Both the position numbers and the translations under genes were made by a program. A stretch of DNA of 64,000 nt from Ecdyonurus torrentis (lineage: Eukaryota > Arthropoda > Insecta > Ephemeroptera > Heptageniidae), in contig OX439132.1 of NCBI GenBank assembly GCA_949318235.1, positions 6,902,034 to 6,966,033 on the forward strand. Direction: 5' to 3'. Positions 1 to 12,464 of the stretch are shown here, one piece after another; the stretch's first letter is position 1; each line of letters starts with the position of its first letter. Under the pieces are notes generated by a model, which did not search any database, was not told the origin of the DNA, and saw nothing but the letters and a program-made list of their open reading frames with translations.

Positions 1-584
1 ATTTTGTTATTTTATTATTTATTATTTAAAAACATTCTGCATAATTTATATTTCTCAAACGATAAAAGCTTTTATTTAATTTTAAATATATTAAAATATA
101 ATTAATGTCTATACAGATTTCATTTAGTTGATAATTTAAGATAATTAAATTTTCATTCTAATTTATCACATGTTAAATCAGTAAATAAATTTTGATAGTA
201 CTAAATTATTTCTGACAATTATAGATTTTCATTGTAAATATTTAAATTAATTTTAGCATTTTTTGCGTTCTATTATGTAATATAAGTATAATTGAGCTAT
301 GGAGCTAATTGCTATTTGATTGTATCAATATACAATGTTTAATTACAAGCAAATTTGTATTGACTATGTGTTCACGTCGTACAGAGTATATTATATTTTT
401 CTTTATAATTTAACTTAATATTTTTATATACATTAATTTAACTTTATAATTTTTTTGTGTCAGTGAAAGAATTCAAGCAGACAACCTACAGTTATTTTTT
501 TTTTAAGTAAAACAAATAATTTATATCTATTAATAAATTTTGTGGTAGTAAAATACTTATGTGACTGGAGACAAAATAAGAAAC

Positions 585-586
<2 letters not shown>
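1..586. other. AT-rich non-coding DNA
   Basis: No coding, RNA or repeat signal is visible. The stretch is a run of short A/T-rich words broken by frequent stop codons in all frames. Confidence 0.6.

Positions 587-631
<45 letters not shown>
587..631. repeat. (CT)n microsatellite
   Basis: Uninterrupted CT dinucleotides, about 22 repeats, run directly into a pyrimidine-rich stretch. The minus-strand frame through it encodes only an Arg-Glu run and is not a gene. Confidence 0.97.
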
Positions 632-634
<3 letters not shown>

Positions 635-770
635 CTTCCTTTCTCCCTCCCTCTCATCACCTCTGCTTACCTATGACGTCATCATGGTTTAAGGGTAAAG
701 TTGAAGAGAAGATAGGATGAACCCCGGTGCAGTGAATTGTGGCTGTCCACTTAACATTTTCTTTTTTTCT
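632..770. promoter_or_regulatory. GC-richer patch with a CRE-like palindrome
   Basis: Base composition rises clearly above the background, and a full CREB/ATF-type palindrome TGACGTCA sits at 674-681, just after the CT tract. GAGA/CT tracts beside CRE sites are common in animal regulatory DNA. That this patch is regulatory is inference only. No frame across it is convincingly coding. Confidence 0.2.
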
Positions 771-1686
771 AAGCACACTTATCAGAAGATGGATATTCTA
801 AACAAACAATAGAGCACAAAGAAAAGCAGACAAAGTGAATAATAAGACTTGATTAATTTTTCTCGTGCTCTAGTTGTCAATGACTTCTCTTTGTTTTCAT
901 TTCTGCAATGTACCTTTGCCTTAGGGTATACATAGGTTTTTGTTTGCTTGTCATTGTTTAGACAATAAACTTACACAAATTATTTTATTATGTCATAGAC
1001 AAGTATAGCTAATATCGATTTTAACTTAAGATGAAAAGGTCAAAAAGTTTCAAGTGAAATTTGAGATTTTTTGCTTTTATGAGATATTTGTACCTGTTTT
1101 TATTAATATCATAATTTGAAAATAAAATATTAGAAAATTTACCATAAATGTTGAAAATTCTATCAATATAAAGTTAAAGCTTTTGAAATTGTGATATAAT
1201 ATAATTTTTCTTTTATAAATTAAACTCATCGTACTTTCCTTTAAGACGTAAATAACTTTATTTTGTAAATGTAAATTTAATTAAAAATAAAACGATGTTG
1301 AGTTCATAAGACTTCATGTCATTTTATAGGCTTCCTTTTGAAATGACAACTTTGAAATTGAACTTTCTTTATTGACATGCTAATTAAGGTAAAATTTGTG
1401 AAGAATATGTAAACACGTGTACCTTTTTAAACCAAAATCTTTCCTCCTTTGAACGTTGACCTGTCAATCATCATAATATTGTATTCAAAGTCAAATTATA
1501 TACATTTTGGTAAAAACATGAAATACATTTAATATGTATTCTAAATATATTTGTAAAGATCGTAATTAGTATAAGGATTCAACTAATTATGATACTCGTA
1601 TAAGGAAATAGAAGTAAATTCCAAAAATATACTTTTGTATTCATTGAATTTAAAAAAGAAGTAATTCTGTACGTAGAATACTTATG
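771..1686. other. AT-rich non-coding DNA
   Basis: Nothing beyond AT-rich sequence is visible. Frames are short and no repeat unit stands out. Confidence 0.6.
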
Positions 1687-1901
1687 TTGTAGCGGAAAAT
1701 GTGTGCATATTTTTTTTCCTCGTTTTTTTTTTTTTTTTTCTTTTTTATTACGTGAAACGAAATGTGTATCTCGTTTTTAGTCACGGCAAGCGCAAAATGT
1801 GTAACTCAGAGTACCATCTTCATTACGGTTGGAAACGCATTTTGCTTCCAGTGACAAAAAACGAGGTACACATTTTGCTTCACGTGACAAAACAACAACA
1901 A

Positions 1902-1932
<31 letters not shown>

Positions 1933-1990
1933 GAGGTGCACATTTTGCTTCACGGAATAAAAAGCGAGATACACATATTTTCCGCTACAA
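1687..1990. mobile_element. Foldback MITE with GTAGCGGAAAAT ends
   Basis: The ends are inverted copies. TTGTAGCGGAAAATGTGTG at the left mirrors a right end whose reverse complement reads TTGTAGCGGAAAATATGTG. Inside, the word AAATGTGTA-TCTCGTTTTT-GTCAC occurs once on the plus strand (about 1755-1786) and again on the minus strand (about 1848-1886 and 1930-1955), so much of the element can fold on itself. A CAA trinucleotide run (about 1889-1932) lies in the right half. No target duplication is obvious. A 119-codon plus-strand frame crosses it, but that frame is made of the inverted repeats and a poly-Gln run, so I do not treat it as a gene. The element is non-autonomous and its superfamily is not assigned. 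Confidence 0.7.
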
Positions 1991-3024
1991 AATTTATATG
2001 CAGAAATGGATAAAACTGATAAAAGTGTGTGTATTTATTATAGTCATTGAAATTTGTTAACAATAGAGAATCTACAATAAAAACATACAAGTATTTAAAA
2101 AAATATATCAATTCGGTTTTTATATAAAGAAAAAACAACTAAAAATTAAATAATAAAATAACACAAAAAAGTAATTCTATACCATGAAACGTTTCAATTT
2201 CACGCAAAAGAGAAAACACGCTTTCATTTCGTGGAACTGTTGATATTTTCTTTACTAGTGTCTGGTAGCTAGGCAACCAGCATGACAACGTCATCCAGAG
2301 CACCAAACCTCTTGTAGTCAAGCTCTCAATTACGAACTGACGAGCCACATTTACAGATACTCGATATCCATGACACAGCTATGTATACATACACATGCTG
2401 CTCATCATCATTAAAACAAAAACGTAATCTGAGATTTTTGTAAATCTACTTTTCTGTTGATGTTTAATATAAATATTGTATTGCTATATAATGGATTATA
2501 TTCAATATTAATTTAATTATTAATAACACTGTTGTTTTGATAAAAATATAGATAACTGTTGATGAAAATAATGAATATTTAATTAAATTATTTATATGAT
2601 CTGAAACATAATTAATTGGATTATAATTTAGAAACTTTATTAACCCAGGCAGTTCAATCAAAAAATTTTTAAAATCTGATTTCATATAATTGCTCATTAA
2701 AATCATTCAAGCATAAAAGTTAGATTAAAGATAGAAATATCTTATTTTTAAAGTTAATTAAAAGTTGGGCGTATTGAAAGTGCTGACAATTTTTCTTTTA
2801 AAATTTGTGTACGACATGAATAGGTAAATGAAATAATACAAAATGTATTAATATAATGTGGGACAACGTAGGAAAAACTATAACAATAGGTGACAACTTA
2901 CAGTATAAAATTTTAATTGTTACAAGTATAATGATCAAGTTGTTTACTTAATGATTTTCGCATGAGAATATAAATTTAATTACTAAGTTTGCAGTTATGA
3001 AAAAATGAAAAAAAAAATGAAAAA
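1991..3024. other. AT-rich non-coding DNA
   Basis: No recognisable gene. Around 2215-2345 the sequence is less AT-rich, but the 69-codon minus-strand frame there has no familiar motif. Confidence 0.55.
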
Positions 3025-3039
3025 GGGGGGGGGGGGGGG
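3025..3039. repeat. (G)15 homopolymer
   Basis: Fifteen consecutive G residues follow a poly-A-rich stretch. A run of G this long is exceptional in DNA this AT-rich and is also a common site of sequencing error. Confidence 0.95.
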
Positions 3040-3644
3040 AAGGTGAAAAAAGGCGAAACAATTCGAAATAATAATAAGATGCACTTTTCTTGTAATAATA
3101 ATAATACATGAATTTTATTTACATGCCACGAAAGGCATCCACGTTTCTATGATATTACACTATTGATTTGTCAGAGTAAATATTTTTGTTATAAAATTTC
3201 AATATCATTCCTATTATAGAAAAGAATAATAATGTAATTTTACTTCTATTAAATAATATAGAATATAATACATTATTAAAAAAATTAAATGTAATATTAT
3301 AACACTAGTACAGTGCATTATTCAATAATTATAATTAATGTGTATAGAGTATATTATTACTAAACGTTTAACATATCGACGAGGTTGCGTAATAAAGTAG
3401 CAGTTTACTTTTGAGCAGGTGTAGCAAATTAATGTATATGTTCAATATAAACTTACACACCCCTTACGGCGTTGGAAAGTAATTTGCAGGTTTTTTTATG
3501 CAACCATATAGATTACATGTAAAACATTAAGTTTTCCACTGACAAAAAAAAAAAAAAAAAAAACTTTTAAAACGTATTTTAAATTGAATTCATTATACAC
3601 ATTTTTTGCTTCAACTTAATCAGGCACGTGTTTCAGTGAGACGT

Positions 3645-3647
<3 letters not shown>

Positions 3648-3719
<72 letters not shown>
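3648..3719. repeat. (GA)n microsatellite
   Basis: About 36 perfect GA dinucleotides. The Glu-Arg run this gives in one frame is an artefact of the repeat. Confidence 0.98.
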
Positions 3720-3723
<4 letters not shown>

Positions 3724-3935
3724 ATTTTGTTAATAAAGGTCAACGATCATATATAAGACAATGTCTAGCCGTCAATTTAGATGCCAACAATCACGGAGAG
3801 CGAAGTTTGAAAAAAACACCGAGGTTTGTTCACGGTCAGGAGATGACACAACGCGTGCCTGAGAGCTACACACTGGGGTTTATACTTCCATGTGAAAGTA
3901 AAACCGCGTTTACACTTATAGCATCTGAAACGTAA
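3720..3935. other. GC-richer patch after the GA tract, function unknown
   Basis: The composition is close to balanced, unlike the flanks. The plus-strand frame is open through the whole patch (the last ~70 codons of a 109-codon frame), but its start lies before the GA repeat and the peptide has no motif that I recognise. It may be an old transposon fragment or a conserved non-coding segment. A real exon is possible but unsupported. Confidence 0.2.
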
Positions 3936-4606
3936 TCGTCTTAACTTAGAACTCATTCTGAATTTTTTAATTAAAATTTATGTTTTCGTATAGGATTATC
4001 TTATTTAATGAAAAAACACACAAAAAGTTAAGCCATAAATATCATCTATATTATCAAATAATGGGAAGTCTTCTCATTTTTTTTTATAAAAATACATCGG
4101 TAATGCTGTCAACAATGGTTTGTACATTTTTTCATTATTATTATATTATATTTATAACATAGTAAAAATGCAATTTTACATTCTTGAAAGTTAAATATAT
4201 GTATGCACTTAAGATAATCTTATTTTATTTGTAAATGCTTTTAAAATGCTGTTGTTTATATTTTGAAAAAGTATAGAGTGTTTGCATAAACATAATTTTC
4301 CTGAATACTTAAAATGCTATTTATACTTCGCTTTACTAACCTTAATGTGAAAATTTCATGCTTATATACGAAATAAAATCTCTTTTAACTAAAATTTATG
4401 TTTTAAATTATGTGTATTTAATGTAAGTATGCAAATTGACTTTTCAATGTACATTATTCTGCTTTACTTGTCTACTTTAATGTACTAGATTATTAGGTTA
4501 ACTGTTATTCCAAAATGAAAATAGTATCATCAAGCATCTTGAAATAAAACTTAACGATAATCAGTATTATTAGATATTTCTAATTTTCATTATTAGTAAA
4601 TAATCA

Positions 4607-4716
4607 GGGGGCTGATTCTGTAACTTCATAACGAACGAAATTATTCAATTTCTAATGCAAAATTCTTTGTTGACAACAAATCGAAAACATTACAGAATAA
4701 CCCTCCCCCCCCTCCC
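4607..4716. mobile_element. Small MITE with GGGGG...ATTCTGTAA inverted ends
   Basis: The left end reads GGGGGCTGATTCTGTAA. The reverse complement of the right end reads GGGGGGAGGGTTATTCTGTAA, giving imperfect inverted termini around a ~70-bp core. G-rich ends followed by ATTCTGTAA resemble PIF/Harbinger-type MITEs, but no clear 3-bp target duplication is seen, so the superfamily is tentative. Confidence 0.5.
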
Positions 4717-6960
4717 AGTATATTTATGCTAACATAGGGTTCTGTACATTTAAATTAATCTGATATACAATTAAGACTTAAAAATAGAAGTTAATAAATA
4801 GAAAAAGTTAAAAATTGAACGATTTATCAAAATATTTTGATTATTACGTTTTGTAAAAAAGTTGAAATATACTCAACAGTAACCAATCGTAAGAACTGAA
4901 ATTGTAAAAATAAATTGTGTAGGGTTTGAGATAAATTTGTAGAAAATGTATTCACAGCTCTACTATCACATAAAGTTGAAGATATATGACGTTTGGGTTA
5001 CATCAATATATTTTGCTTGGTGATAAAAATGTACGGACGTTGAAACAGACAAAAACACTTTTGTCACGCACACTGCCTGGCACTTGTAGTGGACAATAAA
5101 TGACCGCACCCTTTCGTATACTAAAAGCAAGAAATCATGCCTTAGTCTATTTTATACTTTATTATATTTTTAAGAAAAACAAAATGTAAAACTGTCATGC
5201 TGGTGTTTACTACTTTTGAAGTTTCATGAAATATTAGCTGTTTCTGTAAAGTCAGTTTTGTTTTTTTCGATCATACAGTGAGTACAATTTATCACAACCA
5301 ATCACAGCGCTTTTGAAATTGGTCAGATGAAAAAAAAAGGGTACAATCATATCAATCGTACATGTCTTGCGATAACCATATGATTGGAAAAAGTGGAAGC
5401 AGAGTTGAATTTACAGGACCATTTACTATCTATCTATTTTGTAACATTTTACAATATGACAATTTTTAAAGTACATAAAAAATTGGGCCTTTGATTTATT
5501 ATTATGATTTAGGACGTATAGAAAGAAAAATGCTAATAATAACAATAAAAAAATTTAATGCTACAAAAAAATGACACAACCCGCTCAGATGGTCTTTTAA
5601 ACAATGTTTTATTGTGAAAGTATTTCATAATAATTTTAATAAAAACAAATAGTTTTTAAATAATATTAACATACTTTTAACTATAGATTTATTGGTGCAT
5701 TTGTTTTTCGAATTAAATGCTATTTTACGAGAGAACACATTTTCGTGATAATGTGAATCAGAGTCTTATGCTATCGAGATTTGTGTAAAATTGCTTTACA
5801 AATTTGAAGCTTAAATTCATAATATGCAAGAAAAAAAATTGGAAGAAACAAACAAACTAAAAACAAAATCCAAGAGAGAAATTGTACATTTCTATAAAGC
5901 TTATAGATCTTATCGTATTATCGTTATATTTTTTTTAGGATCACGTATAAAATTTATTCATGATTTTTCAAAAGATTGAGATTTGAGTAAGACTATAATA
6001 ATAATAATATCTATTGTCAGAGTAGATTGGTGCGTGATTTTTGAAACCGTATTTTACTGATTTCAACAGAGATTGTATGTCAAAGAAATTGTTCACAAAA
6101 GCGAACAAAGAAAAGAACTTGTCATATTCTGTAAGTCTTAACATGATATACCATAGAAATTGATTCTTTAGAAGAAAAAAAAAATGCTTATGATATAAGA
6201 AAAGAAAAAAAAATAGAATTATTATTGATTTTTTTCCTAACTGACTGTAAGCTTGCAAGTACTTTCAATTTTAGAATAATATCATTTACTATTTGAATAC
6301 TATGTAGTGTTGATTTCAAACTATCGATGATAATGGAATGCAAATTCTGATATGAGTTTTTATGAGGTAACTGTAAAATGAAATACACTTCCAAATTAGT
6401 TTTAATTAAGGTATGCTGCTTATTTAATAATGAATTTATACATTTTAGTAAAATTATTTTACTTTATATAAATATTATATAGAGACCAAAATTACCCTAA
6501 ACATTCCTAAAATACCACAATGCTTTATGAACGTAAAGTTTGTAAATTAATTCTTTTACTTTCATCATTATCATTAAAATTGTTCTGATTAGGCGTGTTT
6601 TAAACTAAACTACGTCTAATAAATTTATTTAAAACTTAATAACGTTATTGGCATTACATTAAAAACTATTGTAAATATAGGACATCGTATAAATTTTTTA
6701 TTTAAAAAAAACTGAAAAGTAAACACTATAACACTTAAAAATATGGAATATCAATATAATAATACAGAATTTAGCCCTCTCAAAATGTTTGTATGATGTG
6801 TGTATTGCTATATGACACGTTGAAAGAAAACAAAACATAACAATGAGAAAGTAAGATAACTCGTCCAAGTGCAACCGTAAAATCTAATATTCTTTACATT
6901 TGAATACATTATTATTATCATGATTTTGACATCAACGCATTGACCTAATTTTTAAACACG

Positions 6961-6965
<5 letters not shown>
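4717..6965. other. AT-rich non-coding DNA
   Basis: No gene, RNA or repeat structure stands out. The 60-96 codon minus-strand frames near 5968-6394 are Phe/Leu/Tyr/Lys-rich low-complexity frames, as expected by chance in such DNA. Confidence 0.55.

Positions 6966-7025
<60 letters not shown>
6966..7025. repeat. (TA)n microsatellite
   Basis: About 30 perfect TA dinucleotides, which is self-complementary and able to extrude a cruciform. Confidence 0.98.
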
Positions 7026-7028
<3 letters not shown>

Positions 7029-7767
7029 AGAAAGCTACAGGCATGATCAAGATTTAAATTAACTGGCATGCAGGTGGTAAGATTGATTTTATTAAATGGA
7101 AAGAGGGTTCATGATAGAGAACCGGTCGCACAAAATTTTCCCATCCATGTATTTAATTAATTTGACGGCAATTTGACCACAAATTAACAATTTGCTTACT
7201 AGGAAGTATTTGAGGTTAGTGGTCAGTGGACCTGTACGTATTTCAAGATTTGGAATGTTCTTCCTCAAAAATTGCAAACATTAAGTTTTGTTTAAGGTAT
7301 TCATTTTTTCGTATTGCTATATACAGTGTTATTGGGTAACTGCTATGTCGAAGATTCTTGTAATATGACTGAAAAAGACCTATGAGCGTAAAGTTTATTA
7401 TCTGTTTTTGTTTATTATAGTTTGAATTGAAATGTTTATCACTCAGCTAAAAACTTCAATATTATACATTTCTTATAGTAGGCTATTGTAACAAGTAATA
7501 AAACCTAAAATATTTAAACCATTGTAAGTGACGATTTATTGACCTCTGTCAGTGAATTTGCTACGTACATTTAAAATTTTTCCATTTGTGACGATACCTC
7601 ATCAATCATTTCATTGTCCATTGGTGATGACTTTTTCTCATGACAGAACTTTTATTTCTTTAATCTTTCATCATACATTTCTCAGTTTGTACGCGTATTT
7701 TTCAGTGTTCGTGGTATTTGCACTGAATATGCACTCGTAGTACGTACGATTGACAGTCAACATTAAA

Positions 7768-7842
7768 ATGGTAGGAGAGAGCTTTACAAGTGTATCCATG
7801 TCTCTGGTCAGTCCTGGCAGTGGTGGTAGTGGCCCACGTCAA
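7768..7842 (+). CDS. Weak candidate 5' coding exon (Gly/Ser-rich), unproven
   Basis: An ATG in a good initiation context (AAAATGG) opens a 25-codon peptide MVGESFTSVSMSLVSPGSGG-SGPRQ, followed by a weak donor-like CAA|GTCAGA. The segment is near 50% G+C in a background of about 25%, which is the main reason to mark it. The frame remains open for a further stretch past the donor but becomes hydrophobic and AT-driven. I recognise no domain. Chance or a GC-rich non-coding element is at least as likely. Confidence 0.15.
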
Positions 7843-9146
7843 GTCAGAGGTTCACCAATTCACTTCATCTCATTTATTTCTATTTTATTGGGTTCGTCCA
7901 GTTCGTGGTACAGACCTTCAATTTTTTACCCATTTTTATGAAATTTACCACCAAATCAGGAAAATTGAAAGTCACGAAATAAAATGATGAAATTCAATAC
8001 ATTAACAATATTAGGTTTTATACGATCACTAAATCTATAAGAAATATACATTAGTAATTCATACTATACGATATAATACCAAATATAAACATTAAAACTA
8101 CGTTATTAAATTACAATTATTGATCTTTTATTATAGGTTGAAATGGAATTACCATCTTACAAGTTAACATTTTAAGTTAGCATGTTATAAAATATGACGC
8201 TTTATAAGTAAGAAATTATTTATATATTACTTAAGTACTTTAAGAGTAATTGAAAAAGATTTACGTAACAATGTCTTAAAAGAGAGAAGCAATTTAATAG
8301 ATGTTTAATATAAATGAGTTACTTTACACTAAGGAATAATAATAAGACTTTTAATTTATTTTAATATTATGTCTTGAAGGAGTGCGTATAAAATATATAT
8401 AAATCTTATTTTATTTGTTTTGTAATATAATGCTAAATTATTTATTTTATTTCCAAATCTTAATACATTATGGTATTCTATTTAACTACTTGTACAACTA
8501 TTTTTTTTTATCTTTATGATTCATATAAAATTTAAGACGAAACATAGATACGTATTTTTTATTGTTATTTTTAAGTTAAATGAAAAAAACGATAAGTAGC
8601 AACGTAGTCTTATAATAGAATAAAAAGGGAAATAATTGTTAAAAAAATAAAGTTAATGTAAGGTAAAAACAAAACAAAAAATTCATAAGACTAAAACCGC
8701 GCACATTCTATACGTTTTATTTATAGTATAATTAAAAGAATAATCGTATGTACGTTTATATTTGCAGTTACTAAAATGCATAATAGTAATAATAAACCTC
8801 AAAAAAATTGTGTGCAGTGCAAACTAAATAAAAAGAATCTATTTTCAAACATTGCATAAATTATATGAGATAAAAAAAATGAAAAAGGAATTTAAAGAAT
8901 ACATTTTTACTTGATAGCTGCTGCACCTAACCATTTCATTTTTTATAAGTAGAAACACCTTTATACTCACAAAATGTAGTGACTGAATTTTTTATGAAGT
9001 AAGAAGATTACATTGAGAAAATATGACTTGTTTTCTCAACGTGTATTTGTAAAAGACGTGAATCTTTTTATTTTGCAGTTGAGTCTTGTTAAGTAGATTG
9101 TGTTTTTATTTTGTAATATTATGATGACATTGCAGTGTATACAATT
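7843..9146. other. AT-rich non-coding DNA
   Basis: Nothing supportable was found. The stretch is AT-rich with short homopolymers. Confidence 0.55.
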
Positions 9147-9170
9147 GAGAGAGAGAGAGAGAGAGAGAGA
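9147..9170. repeat. (GA)n microsatellite, short
   Basis: Twelve perfect GA dinucleotides. Confidence 0.95.
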
Positions 9171-9407
9171 TGCATTGAAGCATAAAGTTGATATCAAATG
9201 TATCAAGTCACGCCTCGTCAAATGTGCTTGTTTATATTTTTGCAAGGCCAGCACATCTGTTGTTATCAACGAATATACTTACTGCAATTAATCTTAATAC
9301 TTTTGCTTTATAATATTAAAATAGAAAGCCATCAGTCATGATATAGACATGTTATTTTGTGACAGGTGTATATGAAAGCAGGTGAGTCACAAACCAGGAA
9401 AATAAAC

Positions 9408-9448
<41 letters not shown>

Positions 9449-9449
9449 A
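9408..9449. repeat. (GA)n microsatellite with one interruption
   Basis: About 20 GA dinucleotides with one AAAG interruption. A strong donor-like CAG|GTGAGT lies just upstream at 9379-9387, with no convincing exon before it. Confidence 0.95.
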
Positions 9450-11329
9450 GTGTATTCCAAATATAAAATACATAAAAACCACATTATAAATTATTGAAGG
9501 ACGCTAACGAACTCGTACTTTTGTTAAAATTACAATAATTTAATAATGATCAGAATGTCTACTAATATTATTGTTTACAAAAATATAAATAATAATGCTT
9601 AAAAGTTTCAAACCATCACAAATAAAAGCATATTTTTGTTTATTAATAATGCCTAAGGTTTCAACCAAATTTTCATTTTAAACAACAAAAGAAGGGGAGA
9701 AAAAAAGTGAGAATAACGTAACTTCATTGTATTCTAACTTATATACAAAAGCTAAATCAAGAGTTTCTGTGCTACTTTGTTTACTTTTTATTTATTAACA
9801 TACATGGTACCAGTTAGTACGGTCTACACGCCTGTATATTTGAACAATGTAAGCTATACCTTTGAAAGAAAATGTAAATACCATGAGTACAAAATATAGC
9901 TTTTTTTTTCTTTTATATTTACACTTGATTTCCTGAAATAAATTGTCTTTTTTACGAATACGTATATTGTATTGTATCCAATATAAATAATGTAAAAAAA
10001 AAAAGTTATACAATAAAATCATGTTTATTCAGATATTCAATCATAATAGTAGTAAAGTTATATTATTTTTTGAAATTATTATAATGCATTGAAAATGTGA
10101 TATTTGCCTTTGCAATGTTTATTTGTTTTCTCTTTTACGGTATCAAAACAAATTTTTAAAAGGGCATAATATATAAATAATGATTTTAAAAATTTATATC
10201 AATTTCTTTGAATCATAAAAAATAGCACTATCCGTTAACAATAAAAAAAAAAGTAATAAATAAATAAATAAGTCATTAAATAAATGAAGAAATTATACAG
10301 TATAACATTGCATTAAGTTTGGAAGTATCCTGTAGATTATGCAGCCAGTTGCATACATATGCTCAACTGGTTGCATACTTTTCAATTTATTACTCGAAGG
10401 GGCAAGCTCTGTCCCCTTTACAAGTGTTTTTGGTGTAAAACTTTCCAAGTTTATAGAAAAAAGATATTAGTAAGAATGAGCAAATATAATAAAAGAGTAA
10501 GGAGAGAAAGACGAGAGAAAGAAAATCATACAAAGGATTGATAAGACACGAACGAAATAAAACCAGTCTCTCCTACACATCGGGTCATTTAATTTCTTAT
10601 TTTCTTCCTTTTACCCTTGAGCTTTAAAAAAAAAAAGAAAGAAAAAAAAATTAACCACACGAGAAGCATGAGCATTTTCTTCTTATTCTCCCAGTAGAGT
10701 TTCATCTCAAGCCCTACAATCTCTTTGTTTATATCAGACAGATGACTCCGTTGACCTTTCTTCGCACGCTGATAACATCAATATTTTACGGTCGTTAAAC
10801 TTTGAAGTACATAATTGATTTTTTTTATCTAAATTTTAACCCTCTTAAAATTACAAAATTTCTTTGGTAAAAACTGTTGGCTATTTGCCTAATTGCAGGA
10901 AAATTTTGTAATTTTAACATTTATATTCATAATTAACTGAAATAACAATTTTTTTATATAAGCTAAGCTTTACTAAATAATAGAAAAAAATATATATAGA
11001 ATTTAAATTTAGGTTCAAAAAGAATTTCTATATTTTTTGTGTTTTAATGATTGTTTCAATATGTTTGACATAAACTAATTGGAATCCAAACAAGCACTGA
11101 AACTTTAGAACTAACAAAAATGAGATTAAGTATTCAGGTTCCAATATCTCCTTCATTAGTTATTATAATTTTTATTAGAATAAAATGAAGATCAAATATC
11201 ACAACCTGAAGCAATTTTTTTTTGTGAAAATTTAATTAATTTAACCTCTTATATAAAGTCCCCTAGTAAACTAAAAATAAAAAACCCTAACGAAATATGA
11301 TACCAATTAAATTAAAAATACGGACATCT
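9450..11329. other. AT-rich non-coding DNA
   Basis: Mostly featureless. Small hairpins occur near 10343-10367 (CCAGTTG/CAACTGG arms) and 10397-10420 (AAGGGG/CCCCTT arms). No gene is recognised. Confidence 0.5.
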
Positions 11330-11600
11330 CTGACGGGCAAATTTTTATTTTGTAATATTGTAAATTGTTATGTATTCTAGTGCACTCTAGTGAGGTGGCG
11401 CCTCAACTACTAGAGGCGCCACAATTTATGATACCTTGTGTTACCATGCTATCTGGTGGTAAAGCTTTGAACTGCTCGTACATTGAGTTTGGAAGTGATT
11501 TTTTATATTTATGAGCACCACGTGGTGTAGTGAGGCGCGCGCAAGTAACCATCATGAGTTCATATTATAGTATACATAGTACGAGGGTCACGGGTAAAAG
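11330..11600. other. GC-richer island with hairpin GTGGCGCCTC and CACCACGTGGTG palindrome
   Basis: A perfect 10-bp stem, GTGGCGCCTC (11395-11404) against GAGGCGCCAC (11413-11422), closes an 8-nt loop. A 12-bp palindrome CACCACGTGGTG with an E-box core lies at 11516-11527. The island stops where the CT/TA microsatellite begins. It could be a transposon fragment or a protein-binding region. I see no coding frame. Confidence 0.4.
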
Positions 11601-11626
11601 ATGCGAACAAGACTATTAATGACGCT

Positions 11627-11764
<138 letters not shown>

Positions 11765-12246
11765 GATCAACCTAGGAATCGATCTAACAAAATGTTGTAA
11801 AATCTTAATGAAGGAAAGTTTATTGCTCTCTTTTTCAACTAACAAAAAGTATTAATTTAAATGAAATTGTGGCTATTTAGGTACTTAATAATGTTAATCA
11901 TGTTTAGCAACTGATAATTAAATTTCTATTTTTAGTAATTTAATTTAGTAACAAGAAGACGATAGATAAATATTGCAACAAAATATACTTATTAAATGCT
12001 GTAAAAATTATAGTTACTACATTCATAAAATAATAATGCAAGAAAGACATTTAATTTATTATTATTTTATACTTTAAATATTTCAATCCAATTCTTGTTT
12101 TATATTGTAAAATAATTTCATTTGTCAGTTGCTTTTAATTCTTTATGCATAAATATTACATATTTTAGAAGCTAAATTTTTATATTTTTAAAAACCAACA
12201 TTTGTTACTGTAACCAAAATAAGGTTAATATTTGCTTATTATAGCT

Positions 12247-12464
12247 TGTTCTGTAAAGTATAGTGAATCTCATTTATAGTGATTGGCTGACCAACAAAAT
12301 AAGACACATATATTAGGTCCACAGTTCTAAACGAAGAAAATCACAATGATATATAAACGACACATATAAACGTAGTAAACAGGTAACGACGTCATGATCA
12401 GATGTTTTCAATTAAGGAAAAATTCGAAGCTGGCTCAAGAGTTGTGTGTATTTTATAGAACGAA
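12247..12464 (+). mobile_element. MITE copy 1 of an inverted pair (GTTCTGTAAAGTA ends)
   Basis: This copy begins TGTTCTGTAAAGTATAGTG and ends CTCAAGAGTTGTGTGTATTTTATAGAACGA, with its own short inverted termini (GTTCTGTAAAGTA and GTTCTATAAAATA). The same sequence recurs on the opposite strand at 13358-13659. The pair could be two independent insertions in opposite orientation, or the long terminal repeats of one ~1.4-kb non-autonomous element. No target duplication settles this. Confidence 0.65.

Noticed and set aside
1701..2060. 119-codon plus-strand frame
   Set aside because: It runs through the inverted repeats and CAA run of a foldback element and begins in a poly-T stretch. The peptide is low-complexity.
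3606..3935. 109-codon frame with Glu-Arg run
   Set aside because: The start lies before a GA microsatellite, so the frame depends on the repeat length. Only the GC-richer patch after it was kept, as unknown.
9363..9387. CAG|GTGTATATGAAAGCAG|GTGAGT as a 16-nt microexon
   Set aside because: The donor is excellent, but the acceptor side lacks a pyrimidine tract and the insert is too short to judge.
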